Assembly (NCBI GenBank): GCA_941918925.1
Contig: OW799236.1
Span: 88,903,716 to 88,967,715 of the forward strand
Origin: Phyto melanocephala
Lineage: Eukaryota; Arthropoda; Insecta; Diptera; Rhinophoridae
Direction: 5' to 3'
Length of the DNA stretch: 64,000 bases
Position 1 is the stretch's first letter. The number at the start of each line of letters is the position of its first letter. Shown here piece by piece: positions 35,441 to 47,400 of this stretch. Under the pieces are notes generated by a model, which made no database searches, had not been told where the DNA came from, and saw only the letters and a list, made by a program, of their open reading frames with translations. The translations under genes and the position numbers were made by a program.

Positions 35441-38400
35441 ATGTCTTGTGTTCAAAATGTGCAACATTGTGATATTAAAAACTGCAGTGGTGCAGCTGCC
35501 AATAAAATTAATTCCGCCTTCGACAAAGAAACACAAAAACGTAGTGGTTGTGGTGCTTTAAACGATAAATATACTCCCGATGACAATCGAGGTCATTGGG
35601 GTTCAAAGACCGAATTTATTTTATCATGTTTAGGTTATGCTATTGGTCTAGGAAACGTTTGGCGTTTTCCATATCTATGCTATCGCAGTGGCGGAGGTAA
35701 GTTTTATTTGCACACATACAGTTGTCGGCACAATTATTTTGACAAAAACAAATATCACTTATTTATTTTTAACTTTACAAATGCTTTTTTGAAATTTGAT
35801 TGTAAAAGTCTTAAGTAAATCTTCTTCTTCGATGAATTGTATTAGAATGAGTTTTCATCTCCAAAACTCTACTGGCTTTTAGAAATGTGCATTAGCAAAA
35901 GCTAAACGCTCGAGTTTGTTTTTTTTTTTTTTTGATATGTATGGAAAATCTCTTGCTATGTATGACTTAAAACAAGATTTTCTCAAGCGGCGCCCCATCG
36001 TCCGCTCACTAATTGAAGTATTATATGACTTATTCCATTCATCTGCGGCATCTTTAGGTTTTAACTGAACGTCTTTTTTAAAAAATTCGCAACATGTTTC
36101 GGTCTTCACTTAGAGTTGTTTTGCGTTTCGCGTCGGATAGCGGTAAATTTTGTACATTGTTTTTGTTTTTAAATTTGTCTATTTGATAATAAATAGTTTG
36201 ATGTGACATATTGAACTCGGCAGCTATGTGGATTACCTTGAAGCCGTCATTGAACTTTACTACTATTTAGGCTCTAACAATATTAGTTAACTCAGCCGTT
36301 TTCCCCATATTTTCAAAACACTGATGTATCAAAATTATAAGTAAAGACACAAATATTAATTAGAACAATTTTAGTTGACTTTCAATTGAAAAAAAACACG
36401 CAAAAAAGGGTCGTAATTCTGCCCCTGATTTGAAGTAAATGTCTCAAAATACTTATGCCGAAGCGAAAGTAACTGCCTGTTCTGATTCTTATCAGCAGTG
36501 CACAAAATAATGGTCAAAATATTTGTTAAAGTGTTGTTGTTGATGTGCACTTTGTTTTGAGCAAAGCTGAGGTCACGGTATCTTACGCACTTGAACGAAA
36601 AAAAAACCGCCAATAGACAAGAAAACAATTTGTCAAAATAATTGTCCCAACGACTGTACACACATATTTAAAAAGTAAAATGCCAATTTAGAGTAATTTT
36701 ATTAATTTTAAAATTTCATTGTGAATTTGATAACACTAATACTCGTACATACATTTGTACACAAGTATCATATAAAGGGTCCGCCATCTAACGTTTTTTT
36801 TTTCAACTAGTGCTTATTTCGTGAATGGTAACACTTAGCTCATGTCTGATTTGACAGATAATAAGTTTTAACCTTCCGCTGAACGAATATGGTTGTGTAT
36901 ACGCTTGAACAACGCTAGGAAAGTGGGCCTGCGATCGACTTACAGAAGATGCCGATTTTGCCAAAAAAAATAATTTTTTCAGATGAAGCTCATTTTAATC
37001 TTGGCGGGTATGTAAACAAGCAAAATTGTCGCATTTGGGGCACAGAAAACCCGCACGCATACATTGAAAAGCCGATACACTCAAAACGAGTCACTGTTTG
37101 GTGCTGATTTTGGTCCAGAGGCATAATTGGGCCATTTTTCGAAAATGAGCAAGGAGTGGCCGTTACAGTCAATGGCGAATGTTATCGGGCCATGTTGAAC
37201 GAATTTTTGTTCACAAAAATTGAAAAGGAGGATTTGGCAACATTTGGTTTCAACAGGACGGCGCTACGTGCCTAGGGTTTGGGATTTCCCGGTCTTTTTA
37301 CTTTCCCGGGAAACGGGAATTAAATAATCGTCTTCCCGGGATTCCCGAAAATAATATTTCTTTTAAAATAAATAATGTTTGTTAACTTTAACATCACGAT
37401 TTGGTTAATAACTCATTGTTTTAGTAGTAGTTTATTTTCCATTAGAGTCCTTATTGTGTCAGCATTGCATCTTCCGGAAATATAAACTTAACCCAAATTA
37501 TAAAAATAATTATTGCCATGTAAGGTTAGGTTAGGTTAGGTTGAAAAGGAGGGGTATAAAAGCCCAAACCCATGACAGGTATACACCTATGCCCAGTTGG
37601 CATGTTGTGCGCTCCATGTGATTGCCATGTAAACAGATACTTTTTTTGGGCAACACTACTCCACTCGTCTAATACAAGAGCAAACCACAAATTGTCACAA
37701 ATTTGACTCGATATTGTTTTCACCATCGTATTTTTAACGGCGTTGTAATATTTTATTACAATGTTTTTAACATCAGTTTCATTTTGGTAATGTCATATTT
37801 TTACTGAAAAAATTTTTACGAATAAAAGGACTTTGTGTAATTGTTCGAATAGATATTCCATCGACTGCTGCCAATTTTGAAACAATTTCTTGTAATGTTT
37901 GGGTGTCTAAAAAACTTTTAATCGTGGAATTATTTTTTCACTTGGTGCAGGTGTTGAAGAATCGTTTTAAAATTTTATTTTATGAATCAAAAGAAGGTGC
38001 CGTATGAGACCACTAGTACTACCGCCCTTAGACATTAACCTTTTCGGGAAAATATTACATTTTGCTGCGTTGTCTACTTTTTGAAAATAGTTCCAGACTT
38101 CAGACATTTTGCTTCTAAACAAAGTGAATTTAAAAAAAAAGTATTATTAGAAAAATTCAATCATAAATAAAAAAATTATACTTACAAATTCTGTGACCAC
38201 TTTTAAAAACAATTTGTACATATGATTATATTTGTAAAAATGAACCACCGAAACTACTGCTGGATTTACGGTTGTTATAAAAAACATTTATATACAAGAA
38301 AACATTTAATTATGTATGTCTATAATTAATTCACTTGAAATTTATAAACACTTATTAAAAATAATTCCAGAAAGTCGTTAACTTTGGCGTGAAATATTTT

Positions 38401-41400
38401 TGACCGACGATGCTAGTTTTTCTTTTCCATATTCGTATATGAGAAAAGTTGTAAATAACTAACAATTAAAAAACGCTAACAAATTAAAAACCTTACTTTT
38501 TATTCAAATCTTCTCTAAATTTACCAAAACAGATAAGAAATTAAAAATAAAATTAAATATATTTCCTAATATACTACATATTTTTTATTTCCCGTTTTTC
38601 CGGGAATAAGAGCAAAATTTGTCCGGGAATACGAAGTGGTTCATTCCCGGGAATTCCCGGTTCCCAAACCCTATACGTGCCACATCCGAAGCTACACTCG
38701 ATGTTTTAAGCCCTGTTTCAAAAAAACAAAGTTTTTTGGCGTACCCTTTACATATGTACATGTAAGTATAAAACACAATTGCGGCATGTATGTAAGAGCT
38801 AAAATTGTTATATCCTTGATTATCAAGACAAAGTTGGTAGAGGAGGAAATTAGAAAAGTTGTCATGGTAGCATATCTGTAAAATCATCAATTAAGAACTG
38901 TTAGACGAATTTCGCTAATCCTAATTTTGTCATATTCGTAATTACCAGGACATAGTTTGTAAAAAAAAAGTTTAAGAAGTGGGCGTGGTATTTCAAATAC
39001 AAAAAAAATATTTTTTTATTATTGTTATTGTTACATAAGTATATGAAAAAGGATTACTTAAAAACAGCACGACCGATTTAAATGATGGTTTGTGTGTTGA
39101 ATTTATAATTACCAGGACAAGGTTTAATTGAAAATAAAACAAGTAAGAGTGCTATATTCGGCCGTGCCGAATCTTATATACCCTTCACAACCTGTGGTCA
39201 TGCAATTACAGTAGTTTGTATCACCATTCATCTCATATGAAACACGTACATACATATATAAAAAACATACATGTATAAAAACTTCCCATTGTAAAATGAA
39301 AAATTTATGTATGTATTAAAAAAATAAAATAAGAAAAATTGAAAAAAAATTAAAAAAAAAATAATTAAAATATAAATAATAAATATAAAAACAAAAAAAA
39401 AAAAATAAAAAAAATTTAAAAAACAAATAAAAAAATATTAAAAAAAAAATTATAAAAATTTAAATAATATATTAAATAAAAAATAAAAAAAAAATATAAA
39501 AAAAAATTTTTTTTTTGGCTCAGCTGGGATTCGATGCCACGTTTACTCTAACCACGTCTATACACGTTTATATGTATGAATGTTGTTGTTGTAATGTTGT
39601 TTTTGTGAAAAAAAATCGAGGTGGTCGTGGGTTTTTGCTTATATCTCAGTTGTTTATGTACCGATGTTTCTGATTTTCAATACCGATCTACTCCCGAATA
39701 TTTCTGATATTTTAATACCTCACCCGGGCCCAAGCAATGTCGGGGGACTTCAAAAAGTTGATTTAAACATACACACGGACAGACGGACATACTGACAGAT
39801 CTTAATCGACTCCCCTATTCATAAGCTTTCAGAAAAACTATACTTTATGGGGTCGGAAATGAAAATTGCAGAAATTTCACACGGAATGACAAACCTATAT
39901 ATACCCTTTTTCACTGTGTTGTATCCCAAATATAAAGAAAATATATTTTAAGTGATATTTGAGAACTATAAATACAAATGTTTTTAAATAACTTATATGA
40001 CATTAATGTTTGAGAAACTATGTAACAGGTGTTTTTTATAGAGTTACTAGCCAATCCCGGCGCGCGTTGCTACGCCCCTTCATGAATTTTAATCGCATTC
40101 TAAATTTTAATCGAATATCAAGTGAAAGGCTAAAAACTTTTTCTTTATGAGCGTGGCAATGCCCACTTTTCTAATTACGAAACTGTATAGTCATGACAGC
40201 TCAATAAGTGTGCAAAGTTTAAAAAAAATCGGTCCAGAGAAAGTATCTCAAAATGATACCTTTTTTTTATGGGCGTGGCACTGCCCACTTTTCTAAATGC
40301 GAAACTGTATAGTCATGACAACTCAATATGTGTGCAAAGTTTCAAAAAAATCGGTCCAGTGAAAGTACCTCAAAATGATACCTTTTTTTTAATGGGCGTG
40401 GCACTGCCCACTTTTCTAATGACGAAAGTGTAAAGTCATGACAGCTCAGTATGTTTGCAAAGTTTCAGAAAATTCGGTCCAGTGCAAGTAGCCAAATCTG
40501 ATAACTAATTTTTTATGGGCGTGGTCCCGCCCACTTTTTCAATCACGAAATTATAAAGTCATGGCAGCTCAATATGTGTGCAAGGTTTCAGAAAAATCGG
40601 TCCAGTGCAAGTACTTCAAAATGAAAACTTTTTTAGGGGCGTGGCCCCGCCCACTTTTCTTATCACGAAATTATTTAGTCATAACAGCTCGATATGTGTG
40701 CAAAGTTTCAGAAAAATCGGTCAAGTGCAAGTAGCTAAAACTGATAACTAATTTTTTATGGGCGTGGCTCCGCCCACTTTTTTTCACCCATAAACACTCC
40801 CTGGTATGTGTACAACAACTTGCCAAAGTTTGAGCCCGATCGGTTTTACAGTTTCAGAGTCTATAGCTAACACACACACACACACACACACACTGTGGGG
40901 TTTGCTAGATCCTCCATCGGGACCCTCCCATTCGGCGAATTGGGAGCGCTCGTCATGCCCTTTTCAGGGCGTGAAGGGTACCAGGGAAATAAAATACCTG
41001 GGGGTGATCAAAATCTAGCACTATGACTGGATGGTAGGTTATCCAAATCCAGGAGCGTCTGACCCACATTGGGCGGCTTCCTGGTCAGCGTCTGTCTCCA
41101 TGTTAGGAGCGGCTGTTCTTTGTGTCCTGGCGGGAGGCGAAAAACGCTAGGGGTAGGATCCCCGAATAATAAAACAAAGATGGAAAGGTTGAATAAAATA
41201 AATGAAGTTACTACACAGGGGACTAATACCCCAGTGTCGGCGGCCGCGAGGGGTGGGCAAGCAGGCTCCCGGGCGTCGATATCAAGCGACTGCAATGCTA
41301 TTCCGGTAGGCTTGGCTGGATTGGCAGATAATGCTACAAGCATAAATGATAACGGTTCTAGTGGAAGGGGACTAGATGGCGGCAAGGGTGACCATTTGGT

Positions 41401-44400
41401 AACAGTCAACCCCTTTGCCCGAAATTCGAAAGTGCGCAGATCACCTCAGCACGAGAAGACTGGATCCAATGAGACGGCAGTAAACCCGAATATGGAAACC
41501 ACAGCATTCTGTAGACTCGGCGTCTGCATCCGGAATTTAGTGGACATGCTAGAAGATGGGAAAAGGCGTTCGATTCATCAACCTATGCGGGATGCTATAG
41601 AGAGCATTAAGGCCTTGTACGAGCTATCGGCGATAGAAAACCATGACGAAAAGGCGAAAGAGGTCATCAGAAGCTCAAAATCCTCTCAAACCTCGCCATG
41701 GTTAAGGAGAAAAGAGCCCAAGAGGAAACCAGAGGGGAAACCGGAGGGAGCACCAAAGGAACCTATGGCAAAGAAAGTCTACAAAGGCAAGAAATGCGAG
41801 GAAGCAAAACCGGAGGAAACCGTCAATATACAGGAGAATGATGGTTGGAAAGTGGTAAAGTCTAAGGCGAAGACAAAGAAGTCAAACGGGAATCGCAATA
41901 GGGTAAGGACGAAACCTGACGCGATTGTAATAGAGGCTGTAGGGAATAGTTCCTACGCCGACATCCTGCGTAAAGTGAAGGCCGATCCGAGTCTCAACGA
42001 ACTAGGTCAGGCAGTATCCAGGATTAGGAGAACCAATAATGGTAACCTATTACTCCAACTGCGAAATACGGGCGAGCGGACAGACGAGTATAAGGAGGCG
42101 ATCGGTCAGAGTTTAAATGGCCAGGCGTCTGTAAGGAGTCTGAAACCGAGAAAAGTTATAGAGATCAGAGATATCGATGAAGTAACGACGAAGGAGGAGG
42201 TAGTTAGGACAATTAGGGCGCAACTAAAGCTAAGAGACTCTGACCCGGTAGAGATGCTTAGACTTAGAAGTGCATACGGTGGAACACAGATCGTCAAAAT
42301 TAGTTTGCCAGTAGACAGAGCCGAAATGCTTCTGAAAATGGGGAAAGTCGCTACAAATTGGGCAATATGGCGTATAAGGGAGGAAAAGAGCCTCCTAAAA
42401 TGTTTTAGATGCCTCGAATTCGGGCATTTGGCGGTCAAGTGCGAAAATGCTATGGATAGATCGAAGATGTGCAGGAGATGCGGTAAGGAAGGGCACATGG
42501 CTAAGACATGTGAGGAAAATCCCGTATGCATGTTCTGCAAGAACAATAATACAGGCGACTCAGCCCACATTGCTGGAAGCAGTAGATGTCCGGTATTCAG
42601 GAGAGCTCTCGAAACTAGGAAATAAATATGGAGCTAAGGATCATGCAGATAAACCTCAACCATTACGAATTGGCAAACGACCTACTGTCACAATCAGTAA
42701 GAGAAAAGCAAATAGATGTTGCGATAATAAGCGAGCCATATGGAGTAAGAAGTAGCAATGTTTGGACAAGCGACCAAAGTTCGAAAGCTGCAATATGGGC
42801 ATGTGGCAAACATGCTTTTCAGAACATTGGAGATAAAAGAAAAGGCTTTACTCGAGCAAGGATAAAGGGCATATTCTTCTACAGCTGTTATGCTCCACCG
42901 AGTTGGTCCCATGAAGAATATGAATCTATGTTGCAGGAACTTGTGAATGATGCAGTTGGGAAGTCCCCACTTGTAATAGCTGGTGACTTCAATGCATGGG
43001 CGACGGAATGGGGCAGCCAATCGACAAACAGAAGAGGACGGAGCCTCCTGGAGGCATTTGCACCCCTGGATGTAGACGTGGCTAACAATGGAAGGAGCCA
43101 GACCTTCAGGAAAGCCGGTCGGAGCTCTATCATCGACATTACGTTTGTCAGCAGCTCGCTAACTCCAAGGACGAAGTGGTGGGTTAGCGAAGATTTCACT
43201 TACAGTGATCACCAGGCGGTAATGTTCGTAATCTCAGGATGCAGTGGCCGTGGGCGACATACTAAGCCTACAACGGGTCCAAAGTGGAAGGATTCACGTT
43301 TCGACGTGGAAACATTCAATGATTCAATAATGGACGAGGAGATCGAGGAAGGTCCAGTGCAGATAGCGTCAGTGCAACTATGCCGGTTAATAGAAAGAGC
43401 TTGCGATGCGTCAATGCCACAACGTAAGCCGAACAGATTTGGTTCTCCATGCTATTGGTGGAATGAGGAGATACGAAGCCTCAGATTGGAATGCCTTAGA
43501 TCGAGGCGCAAGGCACAGCGATCAAGAGGGAAAAGCTACCACACTCAGAGGATTGAGGAATTCAGGGAACTTAGGAAGAAACTCAAAACTGCAATTAAGA
43601 AGAGCAAAGGAGAAAGCTTCAAGCTCCTCTGCGAGGAGGCAGATGCAAACCCTTGGGGTACGGCATATAAGGTGGTAATGAAGAAGCTTAAATGCCAAGC
43701 GGCTCCCCAGATAACATGCCCAACACTCCTACTGGGCATTGTATCGCACCTGTTTCCACAGCGGGAGAACAATTGGGTATACGTCGACAGCAGATTCACG
43801 GACTGCAATATTCCCCCTGTCACGGAGGAAGAGATTCTCAAGATAGGTAGGGAAATTGGGGATAACCGGGCACCTGGCCCGGACGGAGTTCCCAACAAAG
43901 CCATTAAAGCCGCAATACAGCGACGACCGTGCTTGTTCAGGAGAATTATGCAAGGTTGCCTTAGTGAGGGTATTTTCCCGGACCAATGGAAGAGACAGAG
44001 ACTAGTTTTGCTTCCGAAAGGGAACAAACCAGCTGGCGACCCTTCATCTTATCGCCCTATCTGCCTTCTTGATACACTGGGCAAAGCACTGGAAAAGGTG
44101 ATCTACAACAGACTCATGGACATCGTCGAGAGAGAGAATGGACTCTCCGAGACACAATTCGGATTCAGAAAATCACGCTCCACGATTGACGCCATAAAAA
44201 GGGTAGTAGATACAGCTGCGGGCGCAATAGCAGGAGAACGTTGGAGATGGGGGACAAAAGAATACTGTGGTGTTGTCACAATTGACATTAGAAACGCGTT
44301 TAACTCTGCCAGTTGGGATTTCATAATGGCAGCTCTAGAGAGACTGAACACACCGAAGTACCTGATTAGAATAGTGAATAGTTACTTTTCGAATAGGAAA

Positions 44401-47400
44401 CTGATCTACGCAACGGACGATGGGCCACGGATGTATGATGTTAGTTCAGGTGTTCCACAGGGATCGGTTCTTGGTCCACTACTATGGAATATCATGTATG
44501 ACGGAGTTCTTAGAACACAACTACCGAGCTCGACAAGGATAATCGGGTTCGCGGATGACATAGTGATTGTCAGTGTAGCGAAACATATTGTGGAATTAGA
44601 ATCGGCTATAAACGATGCAATTGTGAGGATCCAGAGATGGCTAGATTCGGCGAATCTCAACCTGGCAGAACAGAAGACTGAAGCAGTACTTATTACAAGT
44701 AGGAAAAAAGTGGAATTTATGAAGGTGAAGGTGGGAAACCAGGAGATATGTTCTAAACCGGCAATCAAATATCTTGGGGTCATGATGGATAACAGACTTA
44801 AATTTGGGCCTCATATTGAATACGCGTGCGCGAAGGCCGCAATGATTCAAAGGAGTATTGCTAGAATACTACCTAATATTGGAGGACCAAAGGGTCCAAG
44901 AAGGAGGCTTTTGGCTACGGTTACCAATTCCACATTGCTCTACGCAGCCCCTGTTTGGGCACAGGCTCTAAAGATAAAGAAGTATAGAAGAAAAATGTCC
45001 TCGGTTCATAGACTATGCGCGCTCAGGACAATAAGTGCCTTTAAGACGGTATTGGACGACGCGGCTTGTGTCATAGCGGCAATGATTCCAATAGACATAC
45101 TGGCGGCGGAGATCCAGAGAATCTACAATAGGCGAACGACAGGCCAGGCAGTAATAAATTTAGCTGCAGTTAAGAGAGAGGAAAGATCGTTTTCAATCAG
45201 AGAATGGCAGAGAAGGTGGGATACATCGACTAAAGGGCGATGGACATATAAACTCATCCCTAATATTGCGGTATGGATGGATAGGAAGGCTGGGGATGTG
45301 AACTTCTACTTGACACAGTATATGACAAACCATGGCGCTTTTAGGCAATATCTGCACAGGGTTGGCCATGAAAATTCCCAAACCTGCCCAGAATGCCCAG
45401 AAGAGGCGGAAAATGCGGAACATGTCGTATTCCGATGCCCTAGATACATGGGGTGGACTTCGGGTATGACGAATCCATCGGAGTTTCTTCGGCATATGTG
45501 TCAGGACGTGGAAAACTGGGAGGTCTTTAGTGGAGTGTGCTCCCGGATAATTAAGGATCTAATAAGGCTGGAAAGGGCTAGACGGTCCGACGAGGAGGAG
45601 GCGTAAATGCCAACGGCCCCCGCGAAGTAATACCTAGCGGCAGTCCCGTGGGGATGTCCGTCGATGATCGAGGGGGTGTGGTTTAGTACGTAGGCGCTAC
45701 GGCGAATCGTACATGCTTGTGGCACGGGCCACTAGTATTTATGAAGATTCCACACCACCGGCTCGAAAGCAAAAAAAAAAAAAAAAAAAAAAAAAAACAC
45801 ACACACAGAGTTTCACTTTTATATATATAGATAGAACTTTAAGTTAGCAACACTTTTTTAACTGGAGGACATTTTGTCATTTCAACATAAATAGACTGAC
45901 TTCTAAATAACGCAAAGTGGCGCCCGTAGAACAAGTAAGGTTTGAACAACCACAATTTTGATCTCCCTCTAAAAAATAAAAGATTAACGTTACTGACGTT
46001 TCTATCATTCTACTACACAAACGAAAAAAGCTAGAAATGAAATTTGGATGGAAATCTTGATGTATAGTTCCACTAGGAAATGATTTTTTAAAATTCAAAC
46101 TTTAAGTGAATAAAACGGGTAAAATCGGTAACATTATATCTGATAAATTAAAATGATTCAAATTAATCTTGGAAGGGTTTCGTAATATACACAAAAAAAT
46201 GGGCTAAGAGTTGTCTGGCCTTTTTTGAATTTTGAACTTTTAAGGGGAAAAATTATAATTTGGTACTATTTTGTACCTTATGTATGTAACTTTCAAACAT
46301 GGGTTGACCGTGTCTGATTTTTTATTTGTACTTAAATAAATGTAAAATAAGCATTAAAAGTACAGTGCACTTGCGATAACATGAACTAATTGAAACCAAA
46401 GGAGTGCATGTTGGCGAAATTGTTCACGTTAGCGATTGTCGAATTTAGTGAAAAAAAAATAATAAATAAAATTTTACAACATAAGCCTGTGTTTTTTACA
46501 CGCATGAACGTGAACATTTTTTTATTATTATTTGTATTATAAAAAATATAAAAGTAAAATTATCAAATAAAACTCTATAAAAAAACATAATTTAGAGGAT
46601 ACACACAGGGGAATCCCTAAACTTTTAACATCTAAATTAATGTATTTCAGTATTATCTACATGATTAGAGAGCATAAGCAGAAAAAAAAATTGTTCACGT
46701 TATAGAGCTCTTTGAAATTGTTCACGTTACAGAATAGTTAACAAAAGATTTTTAACTGCACTGTACTTAAAAAAACTGAACTTTTTCTAATGATAATTCA
46801 TAAAAGAAAATAAAAAGTATCGTTGTATCGACAATACTAAAGTATCGGTATTGGTATCATATGCATCTCTCGAATATACATATTTGTTTCGAACCTTTTT
46901 TTTGGCAGAAAGTTTTCTGCAAAAGGATTCACTGATTTTGAAAAAGAAATTTCTAAAATTTTTTAACCTTAAACTTAACATTTTAATAATATTGTATTAT
47001 TTACTATTATTTTAGGAGCATTTTTGGTTCCATATCTTTTAATGTTATTTTTCTGTGGCATTCCATTATTTTTTATGGAAATCATTATGGGTCAATTTTC
47101 TAGTTTAGGTTGTATTGGAATCTTTCGCTTGGCTCCTCTATTCAAAGGTAAACTTGTTAATAAAGTAAAATATTTTGCAAAATCCTCTGTATTCTAAGAT
47201 ATGTCTTTTAAATATTGCAATTCCAGGTGCTGGCTTTGCTATAGTTGTAGTGAATATAATTTGTACTGTCTATTATTCCGTAATTATAGCCTATCCGTTA
47301 ATGTTTCTTATGCATATATTCACTGCCAACTTGCCGTGGGAATCCTGCGGAAATGCTTGGAATACAGATCATTGTATTGAGGTGAAAGAGGTAAACATAA

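Larger units (their letters stand above)
40893..45797 (+). mobile_element. Full-length R1-clade (Waldo-like) non-LTR retrotransposon, apparently intact
   Basis: Lies between (CA)n on the left (40871-40892) and a 27-A tail (45771-45797) followed by (CA)5 on the right. It has a GC-richer 5' leader, ORF1 and ORF2 in the order usual for the R1 clade, and a ~165-bp 3' UTR. Base composition is clearly less AT-rich than the surroundings. Both ORFs are open. Insertion within (CA)n matches the ACAY-repeat preference known for Waldo elements; the family name is inference from that and from the protein style. Confidence 0.88.
40047..45831 (-). mobile_element. Non-autonomous Helitron, interrupted by an R1-clade retrotransposon
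   Basis: On the minus strand it begins TCTATATATATAAAAGTG (45831, host A before) and ends CGCGCCGGGATTGGCTAG (40047, host T after). Without the insertion it would be about 880 bp. From about 40130 to 40790 it holds five copies of a ~121-bp repeat (spacing of TCATGACAGCTC-like words: 40191, 40313, 40436, 40558, 40678), each with GGGCGTGG...GCCCAC. A (CA)n tract near its 5' end received the retrotransposon. Confidence 0.82.

Noticed and set aside
39300..39510. A/T-rich tract as an origin of replication or matrix attachment region
   Set aside because: The same tract occurs in every DINE-1-like copy and is its internal microsatellite.
40130..40790. Regularly spaced repeats resembling a CRISPR array
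   Set aside because: Units are ~121 bp with no unique spacers and lie between Helitron ends in an insect genome.
44406..44783. Several long minus-strand frames (41008-45725) opposite the retrotransposon
   Set aside because: They are antisense shadows of ORF1 and ORF2, without any family motif.
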